64,000 bases of DNA from assembly GCA_050251555.1 (NCBI GenBank), contig JBFWMN010000001.1, forward strand, positions 41,188 to 105,187. Reading direction: 5' to 3'. The stretch is from UBA2137 sp050251555 (GTDB lineage Bacteria; Pseudomonadota; Alphaproteobacteria; Micavibrionales; Micavibrionaceae). The notes beneath the pieces are model-generated. The model did not search any database. It had not been told where the DNA came from and was given only the letters and a program-made list of their open reading frames with translations. This document shows, one piece after another, positions 62,027-64,000 of the stretch. Position numbers and translations under genes: made by a program. Within the stretch, counting starts at the first letter, position 1. Every line of letters begins with the position of its first letter.

Positions 62027-63438
62027 CGCTTCTCAAGGTAGGCGTATAGTGTGTGTAGCGTCATTTCCGTGCCGCCCTTGCTTTTTCCCGCTTTACCGGA
62101 TGGCTCCCACGCAAAAATGTCAAAATGCATCCAGAGTGGTTTGTCGGTTACAAATTGCTGGAGGAAAAGGGCGCTGTAGATAAGGTCGCCCGGTGTGCCT
62201 GCGGAATTTACGAGATCTGCAATATCGCTCTCAATAATCTTTTTATAAGGCGCATAAAGCGGCATTTGCCACACGGGGTCTTCCAGTTTGAAGGATAAAT
62301 CCTGCAATTTTTGACCTTCTTTCGTATCGGTACAGAAGAAGGGCGGGATAACCTGCCCAAGTGCTGCACGCGCAGAGCCTGTCAGGGTAGCAAAATCAAT
62401 TAGCATTTCCGGATCGTTTTCGCACGCCAGTGCCAGCGCATCTGCCAGAATGAGGCGACCTTCCGCATCGGTGTTTGTGTTTTCAACCGTGATCCCTTTG
62501 CGGCTTTTATAGACATCGCCTGGACGGAAGGCGTTTCCGGCAATCGCATTTTCAACGGCGGGAATGACAAGGTGAAGGCGTACGGGTAAGGCATTTGCCA
62601 TGATGATGGAGGCAAGTGCCAAAGCATGGGCCGCACCACCCATATCTTTCTTCATCAAGGCCATGTATGTGCTGGGTTTGATATCCAAACCGCCTGTATC
62701 GAAAGCGACACCTTTACCGACAATGGCCAGTTTGGGGTCGGTTTTCTTACCCCATGTCAGCTCAATCACGCGTGGTGCCTCAGTGCTTGCTTTACCAACA
62801 GCATGAACCAAAGGATATTCTTTTTCAGTATCTTCTATATGGACCTTAAAGTCAGCTTTGAAGTGTTTTGCTAGCTTTTCTACCGTCGCAGCAATCTCGG
62901 CGGGCCCTAAATCATTGGCAGGTGTATTGATCATGTCGCGCAGAAGCGCAAAAGCGCTTGCTTTTGACATAATGCACGTATCGTTAATGTCGCTTGGGGC
63001 GATGAGTACGGGGTAGGCGCTTGCGTCATCTTTTGCTTTATATGTGACGTACTGATAGGCCCCCATGGCCCATGACAGATAAAGGCGTTCTTTTACGTTC
63101 TGTGAGACGCGTCCTTTGATCTGCAGTTCAAAAGAGACGTCTTGCCCCGAATGTTTCAGCGCTTCGCGCAACTTGACGGCTAAGCCTGAAAGGCCGAGCG
63201 AGTCCGGAGTTGTCGAAATGCCGACCATCACCTTGCGAATGAGACCCGCTGCTGTGGTCAGAATGACAAATTGCCCCTTATTGCCCTGAAAACCTTTCTT
63301 CTGTACCAAATCTTTGTCTTTTGATGGACCTGACTTTTCGAAAGCATCCTTTGTGTAGGCAAATACGGGGATGGAAGCGCCTGCCTTGTCCTTTTTGGTA
63401 AAAGGGGACGAAAATCCGTATTCGGGCACAAAGGGCAT
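62011..63438 (-). CDS. M17 leucyl aminopeptidase family protein
   Basis: 475 residues. C-terminal M17 domain with the metal ligands in 'GKGVAFDTGGLDIKPS' and 'MKKDMGGAAHALALA', and the signature 'NTDAEGRLILADALAL'. An N-terminal domain (~1-150) is less conserved. Removes N-terminal residues from peptides in the cytoplasm. It converges with the Mur ligase gene. Confidence 0.93.
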   Translation of the reverse strand: MPFVPEYGFSSPFTKKDKAGASIPVFAYTKDAFEKSGPSKDKDLVQKKGFQGNKGQFVILTTAAGLIRKVMVGISTTPDSLGLSGLAVKLREALKHSGQDVSFELQIKGRVSQNVKERLYLSWAMGAYQYVTYKAKDDASAYPVLIAPSDINDTCIMSKASAFALLRDMINTPANDLGPAEIAATVEKLAKHFKADFKVHIEDTEKEYPLVHAVGKASTEAPRVIELTWGKKTDPKLAIVGKGVAFDTGGLDIKPSTYMALMKKDMGGAAHALALASIIMANALPVRLHLVIPAVENAIAGNAFRPGDVYKSRKGITVENTNTDAEGRLILADALALACENDPEMLIDFATLTGSARAALGQVIPPFFCTDTKEGQKLQDLSFKLEDPVWQMPLYAPYKKIIESDIADLVNSAGTPGDLIYSALFLQQFVTDKPLWMHFDIFAWEPSGKAGKSKGGTEMTLHTLYAYLEKRYAAS

Positions 63439-63534
63439 GTTCAGAAACTCCAGATAGTAAGGCTTTGCACAAAAAGCCTAGCCGATAGATGGAGTCGGGC
63501 AAAAGGGCGTGTTGCTCCTCATGCACAGGTTTTT

Positions 63535-63972
63535 CTAATTGGAAAGGTCCTTGCTTTCCCGCTTGTAGACGGATGAAACAATCTCGAAAATGAAGGCTGT
63601 TGACCATCCGAAAATCAGGAAGCCGTTGGTGGCTTCAATTACGCCCAGAAGGCGCCATTCTTGCGGCAGGCCTGCGTCTCCGAAGCCGACAGTGGTAAAA
63701 GATTCAATTGAGAAATAGAGAGAATGCTCAATTGTGGCAAACGCACCGAGGCCGTAATAGAGCATAGCCCAAGCCCATAATTCCACGACCAGTATGATGG
63801 CAACGCATAAGACGACAAAGGTGAAGAAGAGGGCTTTGCGAAAGGATTTGAGGTTCCCGAAAATCAGCCCTTCGATGTGCTTTAGATTTTTAATGAGGAG
63901 ATCAAGGGAGAGTGCGTGGAAGCAGACCGTCAAACCGATCATAATGCCGCCGATAAATAGCTGTAGAATCAT
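63535..63972 (-). CDS. Small K+ channel-like membrane protein
   Basis: 145 residues. Helix ~1-27, helix ~46-78, a pore loop with the filter 'SFTTVGFGDAG' (GFGD instead of the usual GYGD) and a last helix ~108-135. This is the two-pass pore unit of ion channel 2 proteins plus one extra N-terminal helix. A short charged C-terminus carries no regulatory RCK domain. Likely a K+ or cation leak channel of the inner membrane; gating unknown. The remaining 28 nt of the window hold nothing I can call. Confidence 0.85.
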   Translation of the reverse strand: MILQLFIGGIMIGLTVCFHALSLDLLIKNLKHIEGLIFGNLKSFRKALFFTFVVLCVAIILVVELWAWAMLYYGLGAFATIEHSLYFSIESFTTVGFGDAGLPQEWRLLGVIEATNGFLIFGWSTAFIFEIVSSVYKRESKDLSN

Positions 63973-64000
63973 GGGGTCTAAGCTCTAAAAAAGGTGGCGG

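Overview
The window is a chromosomal segment of an alphaproteobacterium of moderate GC content. The evidence is gene content and order: nlpD-yajC-secD-secF followed by homologues of the mitochondrial complex I assembly factors NDUFAF3 and NDUFAF6; carD; bolA-J protein-cobS-cobT; ftsE-ftsX-ydcF-plsC-DUF2125; HIG1-etfB-etfA; and rodZ-ispG-prfA-prmC-DUF4167-clpB. All of these point to Alphaproteobacteria. I cannot name a genus; a Micavibrio-like or Rhodospirillales-like lineage is a guess. I recognised no tRNA, rRNA, CRISPR array, transposase, phage gene or type I secretion gene.

Layout. (1) 1-8270, accessory region. The 3' end of nlpD is followed by two copies of a module made of a promoter region, a secreted two-domain NTR/TIMP-like protein and a serralysin-type RTX metalloprotease. 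In the first module the protease is only an N-terminal piece fused to a second copy of the nlpD 3' end, with the frame broken at a run of eight G. In the second module the protease is a full 1645-residue RTX protein. The coding sequence is visibly AT-richer than the rest, and the module sits between nlpD and yajC, which are neighbours in many relatives. (2) 8.4-13.2 kb: Sec translocon accessory genes, the NDUFAF3/NDUFAF6-type pair and sodB. (3) 13.2-22.1 kb: mostly minus-strand housekeeping genes (trmFO, a phosphatase-like pseudoenzyme, carD, fdxA, an S66 peptidase, photolyase, a DHH phosphoesterase, clpX). (4) 22.3-31.8 kb: sufE, hisS, a small HAD-like protein, cobT/cobS, a J protein, bolA, an RHH regulator, accA, xerD. 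(5) 32.2-41.4 kb: aroK-aroB-CorC-like, secA, a parvulin foldase, a mutT broken by an in-frame TAG, a methyltransferase and a DUF2125 protein. (6) 41.4-48.9 kb: the FtsEX operon led by a secreted repeat protein, a zinc-ribbon membrane protein, a DUF4175 protein and a short LptM-like lipoprotein. (7) 49-64 kb: a pentapeptide-repeat protein, etfBA, ubiG, rodZ, ispG, prfA, prmC, DUF4167, clpB, a MurC/Mpl-type ligase, a leucyl aminopeptidase and a small K+ channel-like protein.

The most interesting part is the first 8.3 kb: a bacterial metzincin protease paired twice with a protein that looks like the metzincin-inhibitor fold of animals (TIMP). The fold assignment is by eye and needs a profile or structure search. 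Other points worth a look are the synonymous-biased duplicate of nlpD, the G8 frameshift, the phosphatase with nearly all metal ligands replaced, the secreted repeat protein translationally coupled to ftsE, and the amber codon in mutT. All homology statements come from reading motifs and family knowledge; no search was run.
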